Assembly: GCA_001775255.1 (NCBI GenBank) | Contig: MFCJ01000107.1 | Location: 1-7,148 of the forward strand | Direction: 5' to 3' | Length of the DNA: 7,148 nucleotides | Origin: Candidatus Dadabacteria bacterium RIFCSPHIGHO2_12_FULL_53_21 | GTDB taxonomy: Bacteria > Desulfobacterota_D > UBA1144 > Nemesobacterales > UBA2774 | Shown here: positions 1-5,849 of the stretch, piece after piece | Numbering within the stretch: the first letter of the stretch is position 1 | Layout: each line of letters opens with the position of its first letter | The notes under the pieces: generated by a model | The model's input: only the letters and a program-made list of their open reading frames with translations | Databases searched by the model: none | Told to the model about the DNA's origin: nothing | Made by a program: the position numbers and the translations under genes

Positions 1-275
1 AGTGTGGACGCCATTTTGGCGAGCAGGGACGGCGGCCTGAACGAATTGCAGAGCACCATGGTGCCGAGCCTCACGTTCGAAGTGACTGTGGAGAGGGCGG
101 ACATGAGCGTCCACGATTCGAAGATGTCTAGATCGAGGCCCCCCATGCCGAGTATGTGGTCGTAGAACCAGACGGAGTGGTATCCGAGCTCGTCGCAGAG
201 CTCAGCCGTTTTCCGAATGTCCCCGAATTCGATCTTCTGCTGGCGCAGCATTACGCCGAACTCTATTCTGGGCAT
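1..275 (-). CDS. Luciferase-like (LLM class) flavin-dependent oxidoreductase, N-terminal part
   Basis: This gene begins at the ATG at 275-273 and runs off the left edge, leaving the first 91 residues. I read it by hand from the reverse complement: it starts MPRIEFGVML and contains GYHSVWFYDHI (about residues 31-41) and SNVRLGTMV (about 68-76), followed by RPPSLLAKMAST. These are the usual first beta-strand, the 'GFDSVWxxDH' block and the 'RLGTxV...RxPxxLAKxxAT' block of the bacterial luciferase TIM-barrel family. Members use FMNH2 or coenzyme F420 to oxidise varied substrates; the N-terminus alone does not show which cofactor or substrate applies. A G-rich SD-like GGGGGA lies about 6 bases upstream. 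The gene is divergent from the cyclophilin gene across 155 bases. The family call is firm; the specific function is unknown. Confidence 0.88.
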   Translation of the reverse strand, partial: MPRIEFGVMLRQQKIEFGDIRKTAELCDELGYHSVWFYDHILGMGGLDLDIFESWTLMSALSTVTSNVRLGTMVLCNSFRPPSLLAKMAST

Positions 276-369
276 GCTTATTCCCCCGCGGGTTCTCTAT
301 TTCCGGAAGAATCACTTTAACAGAGCGCCGCCGGGGATTCAAATATTTCTTTGGACGAAAATCCCGGGT

Positions 370-396
370 TTGACACCGTGTGTTAAATGCTATAAT
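370..396 (+). promoter_or_regulatory. Sigma70-type promoter of the cyclophilin gene
   Basis: TTGACA (370-375) and TATAAT (391-396) are both perfect consensus hexamers, separated by 15 bases. The short spacer is offset by an extended -10 element, TGC directly before TATAAT (388-390). Transcription should start near 403, upstream of the AGGAGG (415-420) that serves the ATG at 431. This excludes the in-frame GTG at 380, which lies inside the promoter. Confidence 0.8.
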
Positions 397-430
397 TTTA
401 GTTGCCGAAAAAGCAGGAGGGCGAAGTTAT

Positions 431-1102
431 ATGAAAAAAGGATTCTTAAATTTATTCTCGGTAGCAAAATCTTTTCGGTTCCGCCCGGCGGCGGTTGTTT
501 TTTTCGCCATACTGCTTTTACCGGCCGTGTTTGTGAGCGCGGGGTGCAAGCAGGAGGGCTCGAAGCGGGGAGAGACTGAAACCGAAAAAAGCGAAACAGA
601 AGGAGGCAATCCGGTGGTTATAATGTCGACGTCGAAAGGGGACATCAAGATCGAGCTCTTCAAGGACAAGGCTCCGATATCTGTCGAGAATTTTCTCTCA
701 TACGCGGGCGACGGGTACTACGACGGGACCATATTTCATCGTGTAATACCGAATTTCATGGTTCAGGGCGGCGGGTTTACCCCCGACTTCAGCCAGAAGC
801 CGACGAAATCCCCGATCAAGAACGAGGCCAAGAACGGGCTCAAGAACGAAAGGGGCACGCTGGCGATGGCGAGGACTCAGGTCGTGGACAGCGCCACGTC
901 GCAGTTCTTCATCAACCTGGTCGACAACAGCTTCCTCGACAACGGTGTGAGGGATTACGGGTACGCCGTGTTCGCCAAGGTAATCGGCGGTATGGACGTG
1001 GTCGACGCGATTGCCGCGGTCGAGACCGGCAACAACGGCATGTACGGGGACGTCCCTCAGGAAGAAGTAATTATTAAATCCGTCAAAGTCGTCGAACAAT
1101 AG
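431..1102 (+). CDS. Peptidyl-prolyl cis-trans isomerase, cyclophilin type, predicted lipoprotein
   Basis: A 223-residue cyclophilin, which catalyses cis-trans isomerisation of X-Pro bonds and assists folding. The N-terminus MKKG, a basic stretch and a hydrophobic core at residues 20-37 form an export signal ending in VSAGC. This fits a permissive lipobox, with Cys39 as the predicted lipidated residue. A charged, Glu/Lys-rich linker (40-60) follows, then one cyclophilin domain (about 61-223). The domain carries FHRVIPNFMVQGG (102-114) with catalytic Arg104, and SATSQFFIN (154-162). The blocks NEAKNGLKNERGT and DVPQEEVIIKSV closely resemble the E. coli PpiA/PpiB subfamily, which suggests a folding role in the cell envelope. 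The start at 431 is chosen because AGGAGG sits 10 bases upstream and the promoter lies just before it. Lys at +2 after Cys does not resemble an inner-membrane Asp retention signal, so the outer membrane is possible (inference). It is convergent with rnhB. Confidence 0.95.
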   Translation: MKKGFLNLFSVAKSFRFRPAAVVFFAILLLPAVFVSAGCKQEGSKRGETETEKSETEGGNPVVIMSTSKGDIKIELFKDKAPISVENFLSYAGDGYYDGTIFHRVIPNFMVQGGGFTPDFSQKPTKSPIKNEAKNGLKNERGTLAMARTQVVDSATSQFFINLVDNSFLDNGVRDYGYAVFAKVIGGMDVVDAIAAVETGNNGMYGDVPQEEVIIKSVKVVEQ

Positions 1103-1129
1103 TAGAGACGGATTTTCCCGGAATTCCTT

Positions 1130-1735
1130 TTATTCGGGTCCGAGCACTCCCCTGAAGCTTCTTCTGTGGATAGGGCAGGGGCCGTGTTTCCTGATCGCTT
1201 CCAGGTGCTCTTTCGTAGGATAGCCCTTATGCGACCTGAAATTATATTCGGGGTAGAGCTCGTGGTATTCGTCCATAATCTCGTCCCTTCTGACCTTGGC
1301 CACTATCGAAGCCGCCGCGATTGAGCAGCACCTGGAGTCCCCCTTGATGACCGTTTCCTGAGGGATGGGGAGCGATGTCCTCTGGTTGCCGTCGATCAGG
1401 AGGAAGTCGGGCTTCCTCCCGAGATTATTGACTGCGATCTCCATTGCCCGGAGAGAAGCCCTGAGTATATTGATGCTGTCGATCGCTTCATGGTCCACTA
1501 TGCCGACCGCAAGATCTAGGGCGTAGGTTATTATCAGCTCGAGGATCTTCACCCTTTGCAGGTGCGTTAATTTCTTCGAATCGTCGAGTCCGACGATCGT
1601 AAACGATTCGGGAAGGATTACGGCTGCCGCTACGACGGGTCCGGCGAGAGGCCCTCTCCCGGCCTCATCGACGCCTGCGGGTGTTCTCCCGTTGGCCCAA
1701 ATTCGTTTTTCCATTTCGTGATCCGGGGGACTCAT
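1130..1735 (-). CDS. rnhB: Ribonuclease HII
   Basis: A 201-residue ribonuclease HII, which nicks RNA in RNA-DNA hybrids and removes single ribonucleotides misincorporated in DNA; it is cytoplasmic and metal dependent. The four acidic metal ligands are visible: Asp23-Glu24 in GVDEAGRGPLAGP, Asp115 in LLIDGN and Asp133 in IKGDS. The spacings between them (92 and 18 residues) equal those of the E. coli enzyme. DDSKKLT (51-57), SIAAASIVAKVRRD (138-151) and the C-terminal GYPTKEHLEAI and HRRSFRGVL complete the family signature. The start is uncertain: AAGGAGG (1744-1738) lies only 2 bases before the ATG at 1735, and an in-frame Met8 would give an N-terminus aligned with E. coli. It lies 84 bases downstream of dapA on the same strand with no clear promoter or terminator between, so it is probably cotranscribed with dapA. 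Confidence 0.97.
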   Translation of the reverse strand: MSPPDHEMEKRIWANGRTPAGVDEAGRGPLAGPVVAAAVILPESFTIVGLDDSKKLTHLQRVKILELIITYALDLAVGIVDHEAIDSINILRASLRAMEIAVNNLGRKPDFLLIDGNQRTSLPIPQETVIKGDSRCCSIAAASIVAKVRRDEIMDEYHELYPEYNFRSHKGYPTKEHLEAIRKHGPCPIHRRSFRGVLGPE

Positions 1736-1819
1736 ATCCTCCTTCGTCTGACCCCAAGCCCCGTTGTCTAAGCTATGGCAGCAATGCCTGATAATCTCAC
1801 TATCAACTAAATGATTTTT

Positions 1820-2698
1820 TCAATTAATGATCCCGTAATCCGTGAGCGCTTTCTTAAGCTCGAGGTAATTATTTTCCGACATCTGGCAGAGCGGGTACCT
1901 GTATTCGTAGGCGATTTTATCCATCATGCTGAGAGCGGCTTTGACCGGAATCGGGTTCGTTTCGATAAAGAGCGCGTCGTTGAGCGGGAGGAGCCTGTAG
2001 TGCAGGTCTCTCGCCTTGTCGATCTCTCCCTTGATATATAATTCGTAGAGGTCGGCCACATCCCTCGGGACGACGTTCGCTGTCACGGTTATGAACCCCC
2101 TCGCTCCTATCGCGAGGAGCGGGAAATTAAGCGCGTCCTCTCCCGAATAGAGCAGAAAGTCCCTTCCGCACAGATAAAGTATCTTGCTCGCCTGTGTTAG
2201 CGAACCCGAAGCCTCCTTCACCCCGATTATGTTCTTACAGTCTTTTGCCAGTCTCAATATCGTTTCGGGGTTCAAATTGACGCCCGACCGCCCCGGGATG
2301 TTGTAGAGTATGAGCGGAATGCGGACCTGTGAGGCTATCTGCTTGAAGTGGAGATAGAGTCCTTCCTGCGTCGGCTTGTTGTAATAAGGAACCACGAGTA
2401 GTGCCGCGTCTGCCCCTATCTGCTCCGCGAACCTCGTGAGCCTGATCGCTTCCTTCGTGCTGTTGGAGCCCGTCCCGGCGACTACGGGGACGCGTTTCTT
2501 GACCGCCTTGACGGTGAGCTCGATGACGTATTCGTGCTCTTCGTGCGACAGGGTCGGGGATTCACCCGTCGTGCCGCAGGGGACGATCCCGTGGGTACCG
2601 TTTTCGATTTGAAATTCGATGAGCTTCTTGAACGCGTCTTCGTCGATCTTGCCGTTTTTAAATGGTGTAACAATGGCAACTAGTGAGCCGTGAATCAT
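1820..2698 (-). CDS. dapA: 4-hydroxy-tetrahydrodipicolinate synthase
   Basis: A 292-residue cytoplasmic class I aldolase that condenses pyruvate with L-aspartate-4-semialdehyde, the first committed step to diaminopimelate and lysine. The whole TIM barrel is present at normal family length (E. coli 292). Visible active-site elements are GTTGES (42-47, Thr43-Thr44), Tyr106 in VVPYYNKP, Tyr132 in YNIPGRSG with Arg137, and the Schiff-base Lys161 in GVKEASGS. IGARGFITVTANVVP is the usual later barrel segment. The start is well supported: AAGGAGG at 2712-2706 lies 7 bases before the ATG. It has its own promoter in the 121-base gap after the PH-like gene, so it can be expressed apart from asd although asd supplies its substrate. 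The sequence shows nothing that decides lysine sensitivity. Confidence 0.98.
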   Translation of the reverse strand: MIHGSLVAIVTPFKNGKIDEDAFKKLIEFQIENGTHGIVPCGTTGESPTLSHEEHEYVIELTVKAVKKRVPVVAGTGSNSTKEAIRLTRFAEQIGADAALLVVPYYNKPTQEGLYLHFKQIASQVRIPLILYNIPGRSGVNLNPETILRLAKDCKNIIGVKEASGSLTQASKILYLCGRDFLLYSGEDALNFPLLAIGARGFITVTANVVPRDVADLYELYIKGEIDKARDLHYRLLPLNDALFIETNPIPVKAALSMMDKIAYEYRYPLCQMSENNYLELKKALTDYGIIN

Positions 2699-2728
2699 TC
2701 AAAAGCCTCCTTCTGCTGGCTGCATTTC

Positions 2729-2756
2729 ATTATATTGTAGCTGCGGTGTAAATCAA
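2729..2756 (-). promoter_or_regulatory. Sigma70-type promoter of dapA
   Basis: On the minus strand, TTGATT (2756-2751) and a perfect TATAAT (2734-2729) are separated by 16 bases. The predicted start near 2722 leaves a short leader containing the strong AAGGAGG ribosome site at 2712-2706. The leader is too short for a lysine riboswitch. Confidence 0.65.
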
Positions 2757-2819
2757 GGAATCGACCTCTTGGATTGATAAGTGCGTTGGGAACCGGGCTT
2801 TGTCCGGTATCGGCTTTTG

Positions 2820-3368
2820 TTAAGTATAGTTTAGCTTCGCTCCGCATTCCGAACAATAATGGCTTCTCCTGAGGATACTGCCTCCGCATGCCCCGCAGAA
2901 TATAAATTCGCCTTCCGGTGAATTTTGAAGCATAACTCTCGCATTCCCGATTGCTTCGTTAATTATTTCTTCGAGACCCGCGCAGTGGTGTGAGGCCTGT
3001 TTCGGGAATTCTATAATGTCTTCATGACCGGGCGAGGCAATTGTGATCCTGGGCTTTGAGTAATCGAGCTCATAAAATATCTGCGAAATACCGGACAATG
3101 GTATGTCCCTGAACCTCTTAAACCCCGACGAGTTCCTCGCGATTATTATCCTGTGGTCCGTTAGAATGAACCATGTATGAAAGTACGTGTTGCTGTCGAT
3201 GAATCTGGGGGCTTTATATACTACCCTCCAGTTGAGGAGAGTAACGAGGATGCTCTCCTCTTCCTTTATGTATTTCTCGACGCCTTTTTTTATCCCGTGA
3301 GGGAGCTCGGAGCATTTCTTCGCATCGAACATCCCCATGATGTTTTTCACTGCGCTCATGATCGCCAT
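2820..3368 (-). CDS. Uncharacterised protein: PH-like domain plus C-terminal zinc ribbon
   Basis: A 182-residue protein of unknown function. Residues about 30-125 read as a bacterial PH/GRAM-like beta domain: a segment ending in EEESILVTLLNW, then FILTDHRIIIARN (67-79) and IPLSGISQIFYE (89-100). 'TDxRIII ... IPLxxI' is typical of that fold. The C-terminus holds a compact zinc ribbon, CxxC at Cys158/Cys161 and CxxC at Cys172/Cys175, in FCGACGG and YCSECGAKL. There is no signal peptide or membrane segment, so it should be cytoplasmic, possibly touching membrane or nucleic acid (inference). The start at 3368 is chosen because its ATG shares one base with the asd stop (TGATG), with a weak AGGGA upstream. 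Longer in-frame starts run back into asd and give no domain-like sequence. Coupling implies production together with Asd; no function in lysine synthesis is known to me. Confidence 0.82.
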   Translation of the reverse strand: MAIMSAVKNIMGMFDAKKCSELPHGIKKGVEKYIKEEESILVTLLNWRVVYKAPRFIDSNTYFHTWFILTDHRIIIARNSSGFKRFRDIPLSGISQIFYELDYSKPRITIASPGHEDIIEFPKQASHHCAGLEEIINEAIGNARVMLQNSPEGEFIFCGACGGSILRRSHYCSECGAKLNYT

Positions 3369-4390
3369 CAAATGTAGTCCCTGATAAGAAGCTCCGCAAT
3401 CTGTATCGCGTTTAGCGCGGCTCCCTTTCTGAGCTGGTCTCCCACGACCCAGAAACTGAGCCCCGCCGGTACAGTATAATCCTCCCTTATCCTCCCTACA
3501 AGGCATTCGTCCCTGCCGGCAGCATCGATCGGCATCGGATATTTGAGGTTCTGCGGCTCGTCGACCACCTTGACCCCGGGGAATTTGCCGAGGGCTTCCC
3601 TCGCTTCCCTGATCGTTATCCTCTTCTCTGTCTCGATATTGACGGAGATCGAGTGCGCCCTGAATACGGGTACCCTTACGGTGGTAGCGGTTACCGCTAT
3701 GTTGTCGTCCTCGAGTATCTTGCGGGTCTCGTTATGGAGCTTCATCTCCTCCTTCGTATACCCGTTCTCGAGGAAGCTGTCGATGTGGGGGAGGAGGTTG
3801 AATGCGATCTGGTGGGGGAAGGTCCGGGCTATTATTTCCTGGGAGTTGGCCCATGCGAGCGTTTGGCTGCGAAGCTCTTCTATAGCCTGGGCCCCGGCGC
3901 CCGAGACCGCCTGGTAACTCGATGCCACGACCCTCTTTATCCTGCCCAGGTCGTGAAGGGGCTTGAGTGCCATTATCGTGACCGCGGTCGTGCAGTTGGG
4001 GTTGGCTATAATCCCCCTCTTCTTATATCCCGCGATCGCGTGCGGATTTATTTCCGGCACCACGAGCGGGATGTCTTCTTCCATCCGGAACGCGGAGCTG
4101 TTATCGACGACGATTGCCCCCGCGTCCACAGCGGCAGGGGCGAATTCCTTGCTCCTCGACCCCCCTGCGGAAAAGAGCGCTATATCAATGCCGCCGAATG
4201 AGTTCTCGTCCAGCTTTTTTATTTTTACGCCGCTGCCGTTATATTCGATCTCCTTCCCCTCCGACCTCTCGGATGCCAGGAGCCTGAGCTCCCTGACGGG
4301 AAAATTCCTCTCCCTGAGTATGCTCATCATCTCCTGTCCCACTGCCCCCGTCGCTCCGACTATTGCGACGTTATAACCGTCACGCTTCAT
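3368..4390 (-). CDS. asd: Aspartate-semialdehyde dehydrogenase
   Basis: A 340-residue enzyme that reduces L-4-aspartyl phosphate to aspartate-4-semialdehyde with NADPH, the branch-point reaction for lysine, diaminopimelate, threonine and methionine. The N-terminal Rossmann motif is VGATGAVGQ (11-19). DNSSAFR (96-102) and VPEIN (111-115) follow. The catalytic Cys133 lies in NPNCTT, the partner Gln160 in SYQAVSGAG, and the substrate-binding and acid-base pair Arg239/His246 in VRVPVFRAHS. The length fits the shorter bacterial Asd class (about 330-345 residues, against 367 in E. coli). A GGAGG lies 5 bases before the ATG. The start overlaps the stop of the RpiB-family gene (ATGA), and the Asd stop overlaps the next start (TGATG). 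The three genes are therefore one operon with translational coupling. Confidence 0.98.
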   Translation of the reverse strand: MKRDGYNVAIVGATGAVGQEMMSILRERNFPVRELRLLASERSEGKEIEYNGSGVKIKKLDENSFGGIDIALFSAGGSRSKEFAPAAVDAGAIVVDNSSAFRMEEDIPLVVPEINPHAIAGYKKRGIIANPNCTTAVTIMALKPLHDLGRIKRVVASSYQAVSGAGAQAIEELRSQTLAWANSQEIIARTFPHQIAFNLLPHIDSFLENGYTKEEMKLHNETRKILEDDNIAVTATTVRVPVFRAHSISVNIETEKRITIREAREALGKFPGVKVVDEPQNLKYPMPIDAAGRDECLVGRIREDYTVPAGLSFWVVGDQLRKGAALNAIQIAELLIRDYI

Positions 4391-4872
4391 TTCTTCCTCC
4401 GGATTTTATCGCGCAGTCCCGGTGCGGGCTGCAGGCAATATTTTTTTTCGATCTCGCTGACTTTATCGATGTTCATTTTCTCATTTTCCTCCGGGCCCGA
4501 GGCGAGCCAGGCGTCCAGTATCTCCCTCGCCACGACCGGGGAAGTAGCCCTCAGACTCATGGCGAGCACGTTGGCGTCGTTCCATTTCCTCGCCCCTTCC
4601 GCGGTCCTGGCGTCCGTGCAAAGGGCGGCCCTTATTCCGGGCACTTTGTTTGCTGCGATACTGACCCCGGTCCCGGTCCAGCAGAAGAGTATACCCTGAT
4701 CGCATGCCCCTTCCCTCACCCTTTCCGAAACCCTTTGGGCTACATCCGCCCACTCGAGTTTCTCCCCCTTGAGGGGGCCGTGGAGCTCGACTTCAACACC
4801 CTTTTTCCCGAGCTCCTCTATTACAAAGTCAGTCAGATATGTCTTCTCGTCGCTGCCGACCGCTATCTTCAT
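4387..4872 (-). CDS. RpiB/LacA/LacB-family sugar-phosphate isomerase-like protein, divergent active site
   Basis: A 161-residue protein with the RpiB fold signature. It starts MKIAVGSD and has GILFCWTGTGVSIAANKVPGI at about 60-80, which includes the catalytic Cys position (Cys64) and the anion-hole loop. RAALCTD and NDANVLAMSLR (98-108) follow. True RpiB converts ribose-5-phosphate to ribulose-5-phosphate. Several residues that matter in E. coli RpiB are changed: the His after the first Asp is Glu9 (GSDE, not GCDH), the ring-opening His is Trp97 (KWNDAN, not QHNDTN), and the C-terminal GGRHxxR phosphate site is absent, replaced by GPEENEKMNIDK. Residues 145-161 form a basic tail. Ribose-5-phosphate isomerase activity is therefore doubtful; another phosphosugar or a non-catalytic role is possible. 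It is first in the asd operon, with its own candidate promoter and a weak AGGG upstream. Confidence 0.85.
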   Translation of the reverse strand: MKIAVGSDEKTYLTDFVIEELGKKGVEVELHGPLKGEKLEWADVAQRVSERVREGACDQGILFCWTGTGVSIAANKVPGIRAALCTDARTAEGARKWNDANVLAMSLRATSPVVAREILDAWLASGPEENEKMNIDKVSEIEKKYCLQPAPGLRDKIRRKK

Positions 4873-4903
4873 ACGATTTACCCTATGCCCCTCTTTCTCA
4901 AGT

Positions 4904-4932
4904 ATTTTAAATGTGTTGCATCAAGTCTTCAA
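4904..4932 (-). promoter_or_regulatory. Candidate promoter for the rpiB-like/asd operon
   Basis: On the minus strand, TTGAAG (4932-4927) and TAAAAT (4909-4904) are spaced by 17 bases. They match consensus at 4 and 5 of 6 positions. Transcription would begin near 4897 and give a leader of about 25 bases before the ATG at 4872. This is moderate support only, since read-through from the DUF190 gene across the 115-base gap is also possible. Confidence 0.5.
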
Positions 4933-4987
4933 GCTCGGGAGGGAGAACGATGAAACCGCTCTGGTATAAGACCGGGTCCTGTGAGCG

Positions 4988-5317
4988 TCAGCTCCGGAAC
5001 TTAATTATCTTGACCTTTTCCATGGTAACGATGCCGTTCTCAATACTCCCTTCGAGATAGGGGAGCAGCATTTTTATTTTCTCTTCGTCGTCTACTATTT
5101 CTATTATTATAGGCAGATCCTCTGACAGCCGGAGTATTTTCGCCGTGTGTATCTTGCTGTTGGCCCCGTATCCCATGATGCCCCTTATGACCGTCGCCCC
5201 CGCAATATGGAGCTCCCTCGCTTTGTATACTATGTATTCATAGAGTGATTTGCCGTTGTAGCTGTCGCTCTCGCCTATGAATATCCTGAGTAGCAACTCT
5301 TCTTTGAAAATGTTCAT
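4988..5317 (-). CDS. DUF190 family PII-like protein
   Basis: A 109-residue small soluble protein of the DUF190 family, whose known structures have the ferredoxin-like fold and trimeric arrangement of PII signalling proteins. Characteristic parts are LRIFIGESDSYNGKSLYEYIV (first strand, then the helix at about 9-30), the loop GATVIRGIMGYGANSKIH (40-57), and LPIIIEIVDDEEKI (68-81) before a helix and a final strand VTMEKVKII. DUF190 genes are often found beside crcB, as here: it follows crcB by 9 bases, with AGGAGG 5 bases before its ATG, so the two form an operon. By analogy with PII proteins it may bind a nucleotide or ion and adjust the channel, but no ligand is established and none is visible in the sequence. 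Confidence 0.92.
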   Translation of the reverse strand: MNIFKEELLLRIFIGESDSYNGKSLYEYIVYKARELHIAGATVIRGIMGYGANSKIHTAKILRLSEDLPIIIEIVDDEEKIKMLLPYLEGSIENGIVTMEKVKIIKFRS

Positions 5318-5326
5318 CCCTGCCTC

Positions 5327-5713
5327 CTATCTTGCGATGCTGAACAGTAATCTCGCCGTGATAAAGCCAAGAAACACCATCCCGAGACCAAGAACATTGC
5401 TCCCGAGAAAGTTTAACAGCACGTAAGCGATTTCCTTTTCTCTCAAGAGGTTGAAGGTCTCGAGCCCGTACGTGGAGAAAGTCGTATACGCACCTATTAT
5501 CCCTATGAACATGAACGACCTCATGTGAGGCGTGAATGAAAGGTTCTCGAACATCTGCCATAGGAATCCGATGACCAGACAGCCGGAGAGGTTGACGACG
5601 AGTGTCCCCCAGGGGAAAACGCCGTTCGCGTAGCTATGGACGAAGCCGGATACCCCATACCTGAGCAGGGCTCCCGCTGCGCCCCCTATCGCGATGAATA
5701 ACAGATTGGTCAT
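5327..5713 (-). CDS. crcB: Fluoride ion channel CrcB/Fluc
   Basis: A 128-residue inner-membrane protein that lets fluoride leave the cell; Fluc channels work as antiparallel dimers. Four hydrophobic segments are visible, at about 3-25, 34-56, 66-90 and 96-124. Family motifs are GGAAGALLRYG (10-20), the pore Asn41 in GTLVVNLSG, and GAYTTFSTYGLET (74-86). In the last, TTFST supplies the central sodium-site region and the fluoride-facing Phe79; the second aromatic of the Phe box is Tyr82 here rather than the common Phe. I chose the ATG at 5713 because it gives the canonical N-terminus MTNLLFIAIGG and the usual length. An in-frame ATG at 5803 would add 30 residues unlike the family and has no ribosome site. 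It is divergent from tam and first in a two-gene unit with DUF190. Confidence 0.95.
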   Translation of the reverse strand: MTNLLFIAIGGAAGALLRYGVSGFVHSYANGVFPWGTLVVNLSGCLVIGFLWQMFENLSFTPHMRSFMFIGIIGAYTTFSTYGLETFNLLREKEIAYVLLNFLGSNVLGLGMVFLGFITARLLFSIAR

Positions 5714-5849
5714 TGCCGCCCCCGGATTGGATGATTTGAAGATCGGATGTACGAAAATGATAACATATACGGCATTATTTGTACCCTTATGGAATTTACC
5801 CATTAATTAAAGTAATTTTATTTCCGTGGAGGGGCTCGAAGGTCTGAAA

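Noticed and set aside
285..308. Short perfect palindromes CCCGCGGG (285-292) and TTCCGGAA (301-308) upstream of the monooxygenase gene
   Set aside because: Eight-base palindromes are common by chance and there is no second copy to suggest an operator.
1109..1142. Interrupted inverted repeat (CGGA..CCCG / CGGG-TCCG) between the convergent cyclophilin and rnhB genes
   Set aside because: There are two short 4-base arms with a 4-base bulge and a 14-base loop, and no proper T-tract; a bidirectional terminator is possible but not supported.
2792..2808. ACCGG/CCGGT hairpin with a 7-base loop between the PH/zinc-ribbon gene and dapA
   Set aside because: The stem has only 5 pairs and no T-run follows it in the direction of transcription, so it does not qualify as an intrinsic terminator.
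2695..2889. 64-residue minus-strand frame spanning the gap before dapA and ending in ATGA overlap with its start
   Set aside because: It overlaps the end of the zinc-ribbon gene in another frame, and its last in-frame ATG lies inside the dapA -10 element, so it would not be translated from the dapA transcript.
3653..4201. 182-residue open frame on the plus strand
   Set aside because: It lies wholly antisense to asd, has no domain-like sequence, and is a by-product of the codon bias of the real gene.
4957..4987. CGCTC/GAGCG inverted repeat downstream of the DUF190 gene
   Set aside because: The pairing is broken by a large asymmetric bulge and followed only by a weakly T-rich stretch; not a convincing terminator.
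4950..5060. 36-codon plus-strand frame starting MKPLWYKTG with a good GGGAGGG 6 bases upstream
   Set aside because: Most of it is antisense to the end of the DUF190 gene, there is no promoter or conserved motif, and the purine-rich upstream could be chance; conservation in relatives would be needed.
5714..5849. Possible promoter elements for tam and crcB, and a fluoride riboswitch, in the AT-rich divergent gap
   Set aside because: No pair of hexamers with acceptable spacing stood out on either strand, and the riboswitch pseudoknot sequence is not visible.
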